64,000 bases of DNA from Bradyrhizobium sp. SRL28 (GCF_018596315.1 NZ_JAHEAG010000003.1:434001-498000), one strand, 5' to 3'; positions 17,725-27,786 are shown, numbered from the stretch's first letter. Translations and numbers: made by a program. The notes: generated by a model not told the origin, from the sequence alone.

Positions 17725-17983
17725 CTGAAATCCCCAAGCTGCCCAAAGCCCCATGGGATACGCTGGCATAGCGGAGACGTTCCGGTCCGTAAAATCACGG
17801 ACGCATGCGTAGTTTATCGGTTGTTAACCGGATCGGAGAGTGAGGACTACCTCAGGCATTCATCGCAAATGCGCTTCAACTGCAGTTCGCTGACCTTTAT
17901 TCTGACGCGTCTTCTTTACGAGAACCGAATTCCACCCACGGATCTAGTCCGAGGGCATGCTTCGCTCGAAAACGCCATCGCGA

Positions 17984-18454
17984 TCAAAACCGCACGGTCA
18001 TGCCGACATGGCTGGGCGCAAAGCCCAGCCGCTCGTAAAACCGTTGCGCATCGACGCGGGTGTGATGCGTCAGCAATTCGACCACCTTGCATCCCTTGGC
18101 CCGCGCTTCGGCAACCGCCCACTGCACCATCTGCTCACCAATGCCGCGGCTGCGGCAGTGTTTGGCCACACGAACATCCTCTAGCAGACCGCGCGAAGCG
18201 CCCTGCGAGCTCAGCCCCGGCAGAATGCACAGCTGCAGACAGCCGACCACGGCGCCCTCGCCGTCCTCGGCAACGACGAGTTTGATGTTCGGGTCGCGAT
18301 CAACCGTCTCGAACGCCGTGAAATAGGATTGCGGCAACGGGTCTTCGATCCGCTCACGACCGCCGCCAAGCGGATCATCTGCCAGCATGGCGACGATGAT
18401 GCCGACGTCCTCGCGGCGCGCGCGGCGGATGGTGACCACTGAAATGGCAGACAT
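17984..18454 (-). CDS. GNAT family N-acetyltransferase
   Basis: A 156-residue GNAT protein. The acetyl-CoA pyrophosphate loop is CRSRGIGEQMVQWAVAEARA, preceded by the strand LLEDVRVAKH and followed by FYERLGFAPSHVGM, the typical GNAT C-terminus. It would acetylate a small molecule or protein. It starts 17 bases after the glutathione S-transferase gene, so they are probably co-transcribed. Substrate is unknown. Confidence 0.85.
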   Translation of the reverse strand: MSAISVVTIRRARREDVGIIVAMLADDPLGGGRERIEDPLPQSYFTAFETVDRDPNIKLVVAEDGEGAVVGCLQLCILPGLSSQGASRGLLEDVRVAKHCRSRGIGEQMVQWAVAEARAKGCKVVELLTHHTRVDAQRFYERLGFAPSHVGMTVRF

Positions 18455-18471
18455 GACAATTTCCGATGAAG

Positions 18472-19062
18472 TCAGCGCGCCGGCGGCAGGCCGAGGAATT
18501 TTTCGGTCGCGCCGATCCAGCGGCGCACCGCGGCATAGCCGTCGAGATGAAAGCCGCCTTCATGCGCCACGCGCGTATAGGCCAGCAGCGATATGTCGGC
18601 GAGCGTGACGGCGTCGCCGACCAGAAATGGCGTGATGGCGAGCTGGTGCTCCATCCGCGCCAGCGCCGCATAGCCGCGCTTGACCTTGTCGGGATCGAGA
18701 TCGGAAATCGGCTTGCCCAGATAGAACATCTGGAAGCGGCATACGGCGATGTAGGGCTCATGGCTGTACTGTTCCCAGAACAGCCACTCGTCCATCTTCC
18801 CTGCCGCGAACGCATCCTGCGGAATGAGACGAGAACCGCGCGCGAGATAACGGATGATGGCGTTGGATTGCGCCAGCGTGCGGCCGTCGTCGAGTTCGAT
18901 CGTCGGCACCTGGCCGGCGCCGTTGAGCTTGAGGAACTCCGCGGTGCGCGTCTCGCCCTTGAGCGTATCGACCGCTATCCAAGTGTAGGGCAGCGCGAGA
19001 TGGTCGCACACCCACTTCACCTTGAGGCAATTGCCGGAATTGGTATCGCCGTAGACCTTCAT
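18472..19062 (-). CDS. Glutathione S-transferase family protein
   Basis: A 196-residue cytosolic GST. The N-terminal thioredoxin-like domain (about 1-80) has MKVYGDTNSGNCLKVKWVC, the cis-Pro in GQVPTIEL and the glutathione-binding Ser in AQSNAI; the helical C-terminal domain has VTLADISLLAYTRVAHEGG. An earlier in-frame codon exists, but the ATG at 19062 starts the conserved first strand. It lies just upstream of a GNAT gene in the same direction. Confidence 0.88.
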   Translation of the reverse strand: MKVYGDTNSGNCLKVKWVCDHLALPYTWIAVDTLKGETRTAEFLKLNGAGQVPTIELDDGRTLAQSNAIIRYLARGSRLIPQDAFAAGKMDEWLFWEQYSHEPYIAVCRFQMFYLGKPISDLDPDKVKRGYAALARMEHQLAITPFLVGDAVTLADISLLAYTRVAHEGGFHLDGYAAVRRWIGATEKFLGLPPAR

Positions 19063-19141
19063 GTGCAGCCCTCGTTGGGGCGACACTGCAACAGGCGGCG
19101 GCAAATCTGTCAACGGCGTCCGGATGGCGCCGCCGGCGAGA

Positions 19142-19975
19142 TCAGAACTTGTAGCCGAGGCCTGCCTTCACCGTGTTGACACTGGTCTCGACATTCTTGT
19201 TGCTACTGAACCGGAGATGCTCCCACTCGGCACGAAGGAAAAGCCCCGCGTATAGCATTACGTCGACACCCATACCTCCGGCGAAGCCCGTGATGAAATG
19301 GGAGTTGGCGTTGTCCGTCAAGCTAGTCGTGCCCCCGTAATTTGGAAGCGGGGGAACGGCGGCGCCGACATACTGATAATTAAGGGTCACATCGGCCCTG
19401 CGATTGATGTTCGCCTGCCCCAGCGCGACGCCGACAAATCCATAAGGCAGGAAATTGTCGACGGGGTATGCGGCTCGCGCCCGCAACGAGCCGTAATCGG
19501 TGATCTTCATCGAGGCCGACGAGGATGCGGTAGCGTACGACACGTAGTCGACCGGGTACTGGAACACGCGGGACTGACTCCCACTGTTGGCTCCGAAGAA
19601 ATTGCCGTGGGTATAGTTCAGCTCAACACCGATGACGGCCTCGCTAAACTGAAAATTGTAGCCGATGAACCCGCCAAAGCCGCTGCTTTGCATATGGGCC
19701 TTGCCGAGCATGGGCCACTGGGAGATATTGAACTGCGCTTCCAGATCGACGTTGTTCAGGAGCTTGGCGAGCAAGTCCTGGCCGGAGTTGGTAAAGTCCA
19801 TGTCCGCCGCGCCGTGGGAAGCGTGGCCACCGATATAGCCGCCGCCCCAGTTGACGCTGGCTTTGCTCAACCCGTCGGTGAAGCTGCCGCGGAGAAAGGG
19901 CAAGTCCGGCATGTCAGCCGCCTGCGTGCCGCTTACCACTCCGCACATCACAGCCACCAGCAACAATCGACGCAT
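19142..19975 (-). CDS. Outer membrane beta-barrel protein
   Basis: A 277-residue protein with a signal peptide (MRRLLLVAVMCGVVSGTQAA), Gly- and aromatic-rich alternating strands (NWGGGYIGGHASHG, SGFGGFIGYNFQF, GVELNYTHGNFFG) and a C-terminal strand ending in VKAGLGYKF with terminal Phe, the outer-membrane assembly signal. It resembles the Omp25/31 group of rhizobial surface proteins but is more divergent than its neighbour at 20187. Role unknown. Confidence 0.8.
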   Translation of the reverse strand: MRRLLLVAVMCGVVSGTQAADMPDLPFLRGSFTDGLSKASVNWGGGYIGGHASHGAADMDFTNSGQDLLAKLLNNVDLEAQFNISQWPMLGKAHMQSSGFGGFIGYNFQFSEAVIGVELNYTHGNFFGANSGSQSRVFQYPVDYVSYATASSSASMKITDYGSLRARAAYPVDNFLPYGFVGVALGQANINRRADVTLNYQYVGAAVPPLPNYGGTTSLTDNANSHFITGFAGGMGVDVMLYAGLFLRAEWEHLRFSSNKNVETSVNTVKAGLGYKF

Positions 19976-20121
19976 CGCAACGCTCCATCAGCACACCCTG
20001 AACTTGCGTTGATCATCGCCTGTTAACCTTAACCAATCGTTCTCGCGGCATCTAATTGGCGAGATCTTGTCGGAAAGCCGGCGAACATTTTTCGTCTGCG
20101 CTGCATCCGCATCGGCATGCG

Positions 20122-20157
20122 CCAAAAGCAAACGGCGCGGGAAACTCCCGCGCCGTT
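20122..20157 (-). terminator. Rho-independent terminator after the 20187 gene
   Basis: AACGGCGCGGGA (20131-20142) and TCCCGCGCCGTT (20146-20157) form a perfect 12-base-pair stem with a 3-base loop. On the minus strand the stem is followed by TTTGCTTTTGG. It lies about 30 bases past the stop of the outer membrane protein gene. Confidence 0.8.
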
Positions 20158-20186
20158 CGACAACCGTTAACGAATGGAAGTCGCGA

Positions 20187-21017
20187 TTAACCTTTGCGCA
20201 TCAGCGGCGGTGGCGCGTAGACCTGCGGGCTGGTCAGATCCCAGCGCACGCCGAGCTTCAGGTCATGCGAGGTGATGTTCTTGAAGGTCATCGGATTGTT
20301 GAAGTTGTTGGTGCCGTCGAAAGCGCGGAGGTCGCCCGTCAGGCCGTCGCCCATGTCGAGATAGCGATAGGCGAGTTCGACAGTGAAGTTCGGCGTGACC
20401 TTGTAGGCCAGACCTGCATGGACCGCCCAGGCAAAATTCCACTTCGACACGTTGTCGCCGAACGCAAGACCCGGCAATGCCGGACCAACGCCACCGTTCA
20501 GCGCGATGCTCTGATCGGTGAAGCCGTTGATAGCAACCCGCGCGCCACCGACGCCGGCGCCGATGAACGGGGTGATGCACCACCAGGTACCGAGATCGAC
20601 ATAGGCGTTGGCGAGAACGACCCACTCGTTCTTGGTGGCGTGATAGGTGTCGGTGCCGACGCCGCCGACATAGGTGATGCGATCGGTGCCGAAGAAACTT
20701 GAATTGCCGCGGTATTCACCGGTGACGTCGGCGCGGAACCAGTTGTTGACCTTGTAACCGACGCCGAGGCCGAAGATGCCCGCGCTGCTGAAGTTCAGGG
20801 TCTGAACCGACGACGTGTTGTTGCGGTCGAGCAAGTTGTTGAGACGATCGACGCGCTGATTGCTGAAGCCGATGTCGCCGCGCAGATACCAGCCGCCGAA
20901 ATCTTCGACCACCGGGGGTGCGTACGGGGGCGGCGCAATGGCCATGTCGGCAGCAAACGCCGCCTGCGACAACAATGTGGCCGCACCGGCGGCAATGAAA
21001 GACTTAACGCTACGCAT
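20187..21017 (-). CDS. Omp25/31-like outer membrane protein
   Basis: A 276-residue porin-family barrel: signal peptide (cleaved at AFAAD), Pro-rich linker (APPPYAPPVVEDFGG), GWYLRGDIGFSNQRVD first strand, and repeated Gly/aromatic strands through VELAYRYLDMGDGL. The start at 21017 follows AAGGACG. Such proteins are abundant Bradyrhizobium surface proteins. It ends in a strong terminator and is transcribed alone. Confidence 0.88.
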   Translation of the reverse strand: MRSVKSFIAAGAATLLSQAAFAADMAIAPPPYAPPVVEDFGGWYLRGDIGFSNQRVDRLNNLLDRNNTSSVQTLNFSSAGIFGLGVGYKVNNWFRADVTGEYRGNSSFFGTDRITYVGGVGTDTYHATKNEWVVLANAYVDLGTWWCITPFIGAGVGGARVAINGFTDQSIALNGGVGPALPGLAFGDNVSKWNFAWAVHAGLAYKVTPNFTVELAYRYLDMGDGLTGDLRAFDGTNNFNNPMTFKNITSHDLKLGVRWDLTSPQVYAPPPLMRKG

Positions 21018-21397
21018 GGGCTTCGTCCTTTTGTCCGGTGAGGCTGACTGCAATGGGCCCCACTTCAAAAACTCACGGACGGACGATCGCATTAAATGCT
21101 TAAGCGGCGCTTAACCCTAATTTTTAAGGTTGACAAACTCTGACTTTTTCCCGCGCCCCCTGTTCGCGACGCGAAAGTTAATGCTTCTGCGCCACGGATA
21201 AATGGCGAAACTGCCATACGTCCTAACGATCTATTGAAGGAAGACGCTCGTCATCCGCAGCGTTAAGGTTTTGTTGACGCGACGGCATCGCCAGTCGCGC
21301 GCGCCAAATTTAGCCAGCCGACCAAAGCGCGCCCTCGGCGCGTTGATGCAATCTGAGCATCCCCAACCCAACGCCAGCGAGCGCAGCGTAACGACCA
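21018..21397. other. Gene-free stretch upstream of an outer membrane gene
   Basis: About 380 bases between the start of the 20187-21017 gene and the end of the hydrolase gene. The part nearest 21017 must hold the outer membrane gene's promoter and a leader of unknown length. I see no supported open frame, strong hairpin or repeat in the rest. Confidence 0.5.
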
Positions 21398-22453
21398 TCA
21401 CTTGATGTTGCTCCCGATCCAATCAAGCACAAAATCCGCCACCTGAAGGTTGTTTCTGTCCTGCATCATCATGTGGGAGTTACCCTTCATCCCCACATCG
21501 GGAAGCCGGATGAGAGTGGCCTTTCCTCCTTGCTGCTTGTTGATGCGCTCCACCACAGCCCTTCGTCCTTCGTAGCGAGCGCGACCGGTAAAGACGGGAG
21601 CATCCAGGTGGTCGCCAAACAGTTCGAGCACCGGAATGCCCCGATAAGCTTCGATCTGGGCCTCGGTAGGGACAATGGCCTGCGCACCTTCGATGTTGAC
21701 CACCGCCTTGACCAGACGGGGTCGAATCTCGACGAGGGCATCCGCAAAGGGGCCGGCGAGCGAATGCACGACGACCACGGCCGGACCGATCTTGTCGAGC
21801 AACGCCGCAAGTGCGCGAGGGGCGGTCGCCATCGCGCCGCCTTCGAGCGTCGCTTCTCCGAACGGCACACCTTGCGACCCGAAGGCAGCGAACGCCTCGG
21901 TCGGATATTGGGTGTCGGGAAACGCCGTTCCGGATGACGGCCCGAAACGAAAGAGCGGCCACGCCAGCTCGGCTGTCACCATCAGCACGTTGCCCGGCAA
22001 AGCGGCCACGCTGGACTCAGCCTTCGCCTGGTTAATTGCCGTCGCGTTGAACCCCGAGCGGCCTCGGCCGGGCGTATCAACGACGTAGACCGCGTAGCCC
22101 TTGCGCGCCAGGTAGGTGGCCCAGCCCTCGCGACCATCCGGCGTGGTCTCGTAACTGACGCCGGTCAACCCGCCGCCGTGGACCAGCACGATCGGCACCG
22201 GATTGGTGCGTTGGGCCGGGATCCGATAATGCACATACATCTGGTTGACGGTCACGGTGCCGGGCCGCGAAGGCCCTGCAGGAGACGCACCCGGATTCGT
22301 TGACACCAAGGACGTTCCGCCGACGAAGAACGTGCCTTCGTCTGCCAGATTGAGGGGGCCGCCGAGAGAATTCGCCGGGGCCCTCTCGCTCGTGGCAGAG
22401 CCCGCCAGGAGAACGACGCCAACAGAGAATAAAACGCGCGATAGTGAGTCCAT
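21398..22453 (-). CDS. Exported alpha/beta hydrolase
   Basis: A 351-residue alpha/beta hydrolase. The ATG at 22453 (after GGGAAGG) begins a hydrophobic export signal (MDSLSRVLFSVGVVLLAGSA). The oxyanion HGGG is in IVLVHGGGLTGVSYE, the nucleophile region is VVVVHSLAGP (H-S-x-A-G, close to GxSxG), an Asp lies in ELFGDHLDAP and a His in GMKGNSHMMMQDR. It looks like an esterase or lactonase of the periplasm. It is the last gene behind a lower meta-cleavage operon, 65 bases after the aldolase, so it may release the substrate of that pathway. Confidence 0.8.
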   Translation of the reverse strand: MDSLSRVLFSVGVVLLAGSATSERAPANSLGGPLNLADEGTFFVGGTSLVSTNPGASPAGPSRPGTVTVNQMYVHYRIPAQRTNPVPIVLVHGGGLTGVSYETTPDGREGWATYLARKGYAVYVVDTPGRGRSGFNATAINQAKAESSVAALPGNVLMVTAELAWPLFRFGPSSGTAFPDTQYPTEAFAAFGSQGVPFGEATLEGGAMATAPRALAALLDKIGPAVVVVHSLAGPFADALVEIRPRLVKAVVNIEGAQAIVPTEAQIEAYRGIPVLELFGDHLDAPVFTGRARYEGRRAVVERINKQQGGKATLIRLPDVGMKGNSHMMMQDRNNLQVADFVLDWIGSNIK

Positions 22454-22518
22454 GCGATTGCCTTCCCTTTTTGTGCATTCGTCAATGTGTAGCGGGCGCG
22501 CGGTCAGGCCGCCGCGCG

Positions 22519-23556
22519 TCACCGGCTCAGGGGCTGGCGCTCATGCTGGAAGCCCTTCAGCAGATCCAGCGCCACGTCGATGATCATGTCCTCTTGTCCA
22601 CCGACCATCTTGCGCCTGCCCAGTTCGACCAGAATGTCGACAGCCTTCAGTCCATACTTGTCTGCCGCGATCTCCGCGTGGCGCAGGAAGCTCGAGTACA
22701 CGCCGGCGTAACCGAGGGCCAATGTCTCCCGGTCAACACGCACCGGCCGGTTCTGCAGGGGCCGCACAATCTCGTCTGCAGCATCCATCAGCGTGTACAG
22801 GTCGGTGCCGTGATTCCAGCCCATGCGATCGGCCGCCGCGATGAATACTTCCAGCGGAGCGTTGCCCGCACCGGCGCCCATGCCGGCCAGGCTGGCGTCG
22901 ACGCGGTCGCAGCCCTCCTCCACGGCGACGATCGAGTTCGCGACACCCAGGCTGAGGTTGTGATGGGCGTGGATGCCTGTCTGCGTCTCGGGTTTCAGCA
23001 CCTCCTTGAAGGCGCGCATGCGGTCCCTGACGTCGTTCATGTTGAGCGCTCCGCCGGAGTCGACGACGTAGACGCACGTTGCGCCATAGCTCTCCATCAG
23101 CTTGGCCTGTTCGGCGAGCTTCCGGGGCGTCGCCATGTGGCTCATCATCAGGAAGCCAACCGGATCCATGCCCAACTCGCGCGCGTACTCCAGATGCTGG
23201 CGCGAGACATCCGCTTCGGTGCAGTGCGTTGCGACGCGCACGACACGAGCGCCCGCGCCGTAGGCTTGACGCAGATCGTGCGTGGTGCCGATGCCAGGCA
23301 GCAGCAGCGTGGCGACCTTGGCCTTCTTTACCGTCTCGGCGACGGCCGATATCCACTCCACGTCGGTGTGCGCGCCGAAACCATAGTTGAAACTGGACCC
23401 TTCGAGACCATCGCCGTGCGCCACCTCGATGCTGTCGACGCCGGCCGCGTCAAGCGCCGCGGCGATCGCCTTCATTTGGGCGATGCTGTACTGATGGCGA
23501 ATGGCGTGGCTGCCATCGCGCAGCGTCACGTCGGAGATGTAGAGCTTCCTGCTCAT
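22519..23556 (-). CDS. 4-hydroxy-2-oxovalerate aldolase
   Basis: A 345-residue DmpG/BphI/MhpE-type aldolase that splits 4-hydroxy-2-oxopentanoate into pyruvate and acetaldehyde. The [15 protein letters not shown] motif (catalytic Arg and metal-binding Asp) and the metal-binding HAHHNLSLG motif are intact, and the C-terminal helical region with the acetaldehyde-channel partner interface is present. The start at 23556 follows GGGAG. It lies 29 bases after the acetaldehyde dehydrogenase gene, its normal complex partner. Confidence 0.95.
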   Translation of the reverse strand: MSRKLYISDVTLRDGSHAIRHQYSIAQMKAIAAALDAAGVDSIEVAHGDGLEGSSFNYGFGAHTDVEWISAVAETVKKAKVATLLLPGIGTTHDLRQAYGAGARVVRVATHCTEADVSRQHLEYARELGMDPVGFLMMSHMATPRKLAEQAKLMESYGATCVYVVDSGGALNMNDVRDRMRAFKEVLKPETQTGIHAHHNLSLGVANSIVAVEEGCDRVDASLAGMGAGAGNAPLEVFIAAADRMGWNHGTDLYTLMDAADEIVRPLQNRPVRVDRETLALGYAGVYSSFLRHAEIAADKYGLKAVDILVELGRRKMVGGQEDMIIDVALDLLKGFQHERQPLSR

Positions 23557-23585
23557 GCCGACACTCCCTGATGGTTCGGCGAAAC

Positions 23586-24557
23586 TCACGCCGGTTGCTT
23601 CAGACCGCGGGCGATGCCCGCCTCGACACGTCGGCGAGCCATCATGTCGCCGCAGGCCAGGGCCGCCGAGGTCATGATGTCCAGGTTGCCGGCGTAGGAA
23701 GGCAGGTAGTGCGCCGCGCCCTCGACCTCGAGGAAGACGGAAGTCTTCAGACCATGCCGTGGCCCCAGCTTCGGCACGTTGAGTGGCGCGGACGGTGGAA
23801 CGACATCGAACTGCACCCGCTGCTTGAGCCGATAACCCGGCACATAGGCCTGCACGCGCGCGACCATCTCGGCAATGCCAGCCTCGATCGCGGCCTGCTC
23901 TGCGAGTTCAGACAGCACGAAAACAGTGTCACGCATGATAAGCGGCGGCTCGGCCGGGTTCAGGACGATGACAGCCTTGCCCCGCTCGGCACCGCCAAGT
24001 TTTTCGATCGCCGCACGCGTGGTCTCGGTGAACTCATCGATGTTGGCCCGTGTACCCGGCCCGGCCGATTTGCTTGATATGGACGCCACGATCTCCGCGT
24101 AGTGAACTTTCGCGACGCGGGATACGGCAGCGACGATCGGGATCGTGGCCTGTCCGCCGCAAGTCACCATGTTCATGTTGGAGGCGTTCTCGGCCTCAAG
24201 GTTGATCGCTGGAATCACGTAGGGACCGACAGAAGCGGGGGTGAGATCGATCACCTGGATGCCGTGACGCTGCAGTACCTCGTTGTGATGCCGGTGAGCA
24301 CCCGCCGATGTGGCGTCGAAGACGACGTCGATCTCAGGGAATACGTCCAGCTTGAGCAGTCCGTCGATGCCTTCGGCGGTGGTCGCGACGTTGAGGCGCT
24401 TTGCGCGTGCGAGGCCATCCGACTGGGGATCGACGCCTGCCATCGCCCCCATTTCGATGTGTCTGGCCTGGCGTATCACCTTGATCATGAGATCGGTGCC
24501 GATGTTGCCGGAGCCGATGATCGCGGCCTTGACCTTGTGGATCGTTGCGTTGGGCAT
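23586..24557 (-). CDS. Acetaldehyde dehydrogenase (acetylating)
   Basis: A 323-residue DmpF/BphJ/MhpF-type enzyme that turns acetaldehyde, NAD and CoA into acetyl-CoA. The NAD-binding [17 protein letters not shown], the catalytic Cys133 in VTCGGQAT and the [17 protein letters not shown] region are clear. It begins 3 bases after the decarboxylase gene and is followed by the aldolase, so the product aldehyde can be channelled between the two enzymes. Confidence 0.95.
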   Translation of the reverse strand: MPNATIHKVKAAIIGSGNIGTDLMIKVIRQARHIEMGAMAGVDPQSDGLARAKRLNVATTAEGIDGLLKLDVFPEIDVVFDATSAGAHRHHNEVLQRHGIQVIDLTPASVGPYVIPAINLEAENASNMNMVTCGGQATIPIVAAVSRVAKVHYAEIVASISSKSAGPGTRANIDEFTETTRAAIEKLGGAERGKAVIVLNPAEPPLIMRDTVFVLSELAEQAAIEAGIAEMVARVQAYVPGYRLKQRVQFDVVPPSAPLNVPKLGPRHGLKTSVFLEVEGAAHYLPSYAGNLDIMTSAALACGDMMARRRVEAGIARGLKQPA

Positions 24558-24560
24558 CGG

Positions 24561-25328
24561 TCAGTTCACCATGTGGAAGCCGGCGCCGCCCAGCCGTTCC
24601 ATCTCGATGGAGACATACTGGCCGGGTTTGATCCACTCGGCCGGTGTAGCGCCGCCCGCCATCACCACCCAGCCGGCCTGCAGCGGCTCGCCCGCCGCAT
24701 TGGAAAGGCGCGCAGCGGCGACCAGCGATCGAAGCGGGTGACCGAGGATTGCGGCCGTCGATCCCACGTGCACGGCGCGGCCGTCGATGCTCATGGTGAG
24801 GCCGAGGTTGCTGAAATCCTCGCGTGGATCGCTCCACGGCCCGACCACGATCCCGCTGGATGACGCGTTGTCGGCAATCACCTCGGGCAATGTGAACTTG
24901 AAGTCGCGATAGCGCGAATCGATGACCTCGAGCGCAGGCGCCACGGCCTCCACGCTCGCGAACGCTTCCACGGCGGTCACGTTGCCTGGCAACGGCTTCT
25001 TCAGGAGGAACGCGATTTCCGGTTCCGCGCGCGGATGCACGAAGCGTGCGAACGATGCGGCCATGCCTTCCTCGATCAGCATGTCGGCGGTCAAACGCCC
25101 CCAGATGACGTCGCTGAGGCCCATCTGGACCATCTTGGCGCGGCTCGTGAATCCCATCTTCACGCCGACGCGCCGCGCGCCGCGCGACATGCGGCGCTGG
25201 ATCGACGCCCGCTGGATCGCGTACGCATCCTCCAGCGACAGGTGACCCTCGGGATCGATCTGCGCGATTTCGCGGGCCCCGCGCGCCGCGGCGTCGAGCT
25301 GCTCTGCCAATTCCTCGACACGGATCAT
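24561..25328 (-). CDS. 4-oxalocrotonate decarboxylase (DmpH-like)
   Basis: A 255-residue member of the hydratase/decarboxylase (FAH-like) family. It has the metal-binding [12 protein letters not shown] and [14 protein letters not shown] segments and SSSGIVVGP. In dmp/xyl-type pathways this gene decarboxylates 2-oxo-3-hexenedioate and pairs with the hydratase, as here: its ATG overlaps the hydratase stop by 4 bases. The shorter length and gene order favour decarboxylase over a second hydratase, though the two are hard to tell apart by sequence. Confidence 0.8.
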   Translation of the reverse strand: MIRVEELAEQLDAAARGAREIAQIDPEGHLSLEDAYAIQRASIQRRMSRGARRVGVKMGFTSRAKMVQMGLSDVIWGRLTADMLIEEGMAASFARFVHPRAEPEIAFLLKKPLPGNVTAVEAFASVEAVAPALEVIDSRYRDFKFTLPEVIADNASSSGIVVGPWSDPREDFSNLGLTMSIDGRAVHVGSTAAILGHPLRSLVAAARLSNAAGEPLQAGWVVMAGGATPAEWIKPGQYVSIEMERLGGAGFHMVN

Positions 25329-26143
25329 GTGAGTTGTCTTCCCGTCAGGTCAGTTTCGAATACGGCTTTGACGCTGCCCAGGCCGTTGATGCGGGTCTCG
25401 AAGACGTCGCCTGCGTTCACGGCGACCATGGGTCCAAGCGCGCCTGAAAGCACCAGGTGGCCTGCTCGGAGCGGCTGCCCCACGGCAGCCATCGTTCGGG
25501 CAAGCCAGACCACCGCATTGAGCGGGTTGCCGAGGCACGCTGCACCGGCGCCGACGGACACGGGTTCACCGCGCCGCGTCATCACCATCCCGCAAAGCCG
25601 GAGGTCGACGTCGGATAATTTTTTCGGCGTGCTTCCAAGCACGTATGCGCTGGAAGAGGCATTGTCCGCCACGGTGTCGGCGAAGCGGATGTTCCAGCCC
25701 GCGATACGGCTGCCGACAATCTCGAGTGCGGGCAACACGTGATCGATCGCCTGGATGACGTCGGCGTGTCCGGGCTTCTCCATGTCCAGGTCGCGCCCGA
25801 GAACGAAGGCCACCTCTGCCTCGATCTTCGGCTGCTGCAACCCTTCCATCGGAACCGGCTCGGCGTCGCCGAACCCCATGTCGTCGAACAGCATTCCGAA
25901 GTCGGGCTGATCGACGCCGAGTTGCGCCTGCACCGCCTTCGCCGTCAGGCCGACCTTGCAGCCGACGATGCGTCTGCCCTCCTCGCGTACGCGATGCTCC
26001 GTGTTCGTGCGCTGGATTGCATAGGCGTCGGCCGCCGTCATCAATGGGAACGTCTCGCGCAACGGAGCGATGAAGTTGCCGGTGCGGGCCGCATCGCGCA
26101 GAGAACGTGCGGCGCCGACGGTATCGATGGAAAATGTCGCCAT
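25325..26143 (-). CDS. 2-keto-4-pentenoate hydratase
   Basis: A 272-residue DmpE/MhpD-type hydratase that adds water to 2-hydroxypenta-2,4-dienoate. Visible are [17 protein letters not shown], the metal-binding [14 protein letters not shown] and [12 protein letters not shown] segments and [13 protein letters not shown]. The ATG at 26143 follows AGGTCA and is preferred over an upstream TTG. It is 21 bases after the GlcG/HbpS-like gene and overlaps the decarboxylase, with which this enzyme usually forms a complex. Confidence 0.9.
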   Translation of the reverse strand: MATFSIDTVGAARSLRDAARTGNFIAPLRETFPLMTAADAYAIQRTNTEHRVREEGRRIVGCKVGLTAKAVQAQLGVDQPDFGMLFDDMGFGDAEPVPMEGLQQPKIEAEVAFVLGRDLDMEKPGHADVIQAIDHVLPALEIVGSRIAGWNIRFADTVADNASSSAYVLGSTPKKLSDVDLRLCGMVMTRRGEPVSVGAGAACLGNPLNAVVWLARTMAAVGQPLRAGHLVLSGALGPMVAVNAGDVFETRINGLGSVKAVFETDLTGRQLT

Positions 26144-26164
26144 GGAGTTGACCTGCAATGATCG

Positions 26165-26689
26165 TCACAAGGAACGGTCGCCGAGACCTACCTTGGCGTA
26201 GATCTCGTTGACATGCCGTTTGACGTTCTCGGGAGTGGTGTCGTGCTCCGCCATATGGGCCCAGCCCGCCTTCTCGCGCGCATACCGACCGATCTCTTCG
26301 TCCTGATCGCCGGTAGCGCCGCTGATGCCGTAGGCGCCGACCATCTCGGCGCCCTTGAAGACCGGCGCACAGCCACCGGAGGCGACAATCTGGCCATTGG
26401 TAAATACAGCGGCGTTCATCAGCATCTGAGGGTTACGCTCCTTGAACCACTGCTGGATGACCAGCCCGTCCGCGAAGCGCGGACTCATCGATCGGAAGGC
26501 GGCGACGGTGAATGCCTTGGCGCGCGCGGTATCGGGCGTGATGAAGCCGGCATCGTCCATGCGCTCCAGCGCAATCAGGTGCCCCTCTGGTCCCACGATC
26601 GCGACCGAGACAGGAACGCCCATTTCAGCAGCCTTTTCGGTGACGGCCTGGATGAACGCGCGGCACTCCACGGCTCGCAACTTGGCCAT
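26165..26689 (-). CDS. GlcG/HbpS-family protein
   Basis: A 174-residue protein with the GlcG/HbpS (heme-degradation-like) domain: MGVPVSVAIVGPEGHLIALE, DTARAKAFTVAAFR and GGCAPVFKGAEMVGAYGISG. No signal peptide. A strong AAGGAG precedes the ATG at 26689. Members often accompany catabolic operons; some bind heme or cobalamin, but most have no proven role. It lies between the Bug binding protein and the hydratase, so it probably assists the same pathway. Confidence 0.82.
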   Translation of the reverse strand: MAKLRAVECRAFIQAVTEKAAEMGVPVSVAIVGPEGHLIALERMDDAGFITPDTARAKAFTVAAFRSMSPRFADGLVIQQWFKERNPQMLMNAAVFTNGQIVASGGCAPVFKGAEMVGAYGISGATGDQDEEIGRYAREKAGWAHMAEHDTTPENVKRHVNEIYAKVGLGDRSL

Positions 26690-26715
26690 GTGCAATCTCC
26701 TTTCGTGTTGAGCGG

Positions 26716-27690
26716 CTATTCGCGCTTGATGCCGGCAGTCTGGATGACCTTGACCCATTTGCTGGTTTCGCTGCGGATGTAGCGAGCAAACTCGTCCGGG
26801 GAGGACTTGACGACCTCGATGCCTTGGGCGCGGAACAGGTTCTGGATATCCGGCTGGTCGAGCGCGGCGTGGGTCGCGGCCTGAACTTTCGCCACCACTT
26901 CGGGCGGCGTGCCCACCGGCAGCAGGAAACCGAACCACACCGAGCTTTCGAAGTCCTTGAATCCGAGTTCCTGCACCGTCGGCAGATCGGGCGCGAGAGG
27001 CGTTCGCTTCGCGCCAGTCGTCGCAAGCGCCTTCAACGTGCCGGCGGCGATGTGCGGCAACACGGTGGAGGCCGGCGAGAACATGACCGCCACCTGACCG
27101 CCGAGCAGGTCCGTCACGGCCGGTGTGCTGCCACGGTACGGCACATGCTGCATCTTGATGCCAGCCATCGCGGAGAAGAGTTCACCGGAAAAATGCGGCG
27201 AGGTGCCGTGGCCCGAGGAGGCATATGCGATCTCGCCCGGCTTCGTCTTCGCGGCGCGGATCAACTGGTCGACCGATGTAACGCCGAGCGACGGATTCAC
27301 CACCAGGATGTTCGGCACGCTGCCAATCATCGTGACCGCGGTGAAATCCTTTGCCGGGTCAGGAGAGTTAGCGTCCGCGAAGGCGGCGTTGATCGTGTTC
27401 GCGACCGTTCCAACGAAGATCGTGTAACCGTCGGGAGGAGACGTCGCAACCGCTTTGGCCGCGATACTGCTCGCTGCGCCGGGCCGGTTGTCGACGATGA
27501 AAGGTTGACCCAGCCGTTTGGCCAACGCTTCCGCCACGGCGCGGGCTGCAACGTCGGTGGCACTTCCCGCCGGAAATCCGACGACCACCTTCACCAGGCG
27601 TGAGGGATAGCTGTCTTGCGCCCAGGCTGCAGGCGCGATGGTTGCGGCCGCTGCAAGCAACATCGCCCCAAGGCACTGACGTCGATCCAT
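26716..27690 (-). CDS. Bug-family (TctC-type) solute-binding protein
   Basis: A 324-residue periplasmic binding protein of the Bug family: signal peptide (cleaved at AAWAQD), then SRLVKVVVGFPAGSATDVAAR, FIVDNRPGAASSIAA and YASSGHGTSPHFSGELF. Such proteins bind carboxylates, often aromatic acids. They serve tripartite tricarboxylate transporters, but no TctA/TctB membrane genes are nearby. The ATG at 27690 follows GAGGAAA. It is the first gene of the minus-strand catabolic operon and faces a LysR gene. Confidence 0.9.
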   Translation of the reverse strand: MDRRQCLGAMLLAAAATIAPAAWAQDSYPSRLVKVVVGFPAGSATDVAARAVAEALAKRLGQPFIVDNRPGAASSIAAKAVATSPPDGYTIFVGTVANTINAAFADANSPDPAKDFTAVTMIGSVPNILVVNPSLGVTSVDQLIRAAKTKPGEIAYASSGHGTSPHFSGELFSAMAGIKMQHVPYRGSTPAVTDLLGGQVAVMFSPASTVLPHIAAGTLKALATTGAKRTPLAPDLPTVQELGFKDFESSVWFGFLLPVGTPPEVVAKVQAATHAALDQPDIQNLFRAQGIEVVKSSPDEFARYIRSETSKWVKVIQTAGIKRE

Positions 27691-27763
27691 GTCGTTTCCT
27701 CGTTCTGATTGTTGCGCTGTTGTGCTCACTAGAGGCGCGCGCGACGCATGATTCAAACGAATA

Positions 27764-27786
27764 TTTCCAATCAATTGATTTGGAAA
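27764..27786. promoter_or_regulatory. Candidate LysR operator upstream of the Bug operon
   Basis: TTTCCAA, the perfect palindrome TCAATTGA, then TTTGGAAA: a nearly perfect inverted repeat of 23 bases, 74 bases before the Bug start. It lies in the 371-base divergent gap (27691-28061) shared with the LysR gene and is the best candidate binding site there. Besides this and the promoter at 27995 I see no other feature in the gap. Confidence 0.5.
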
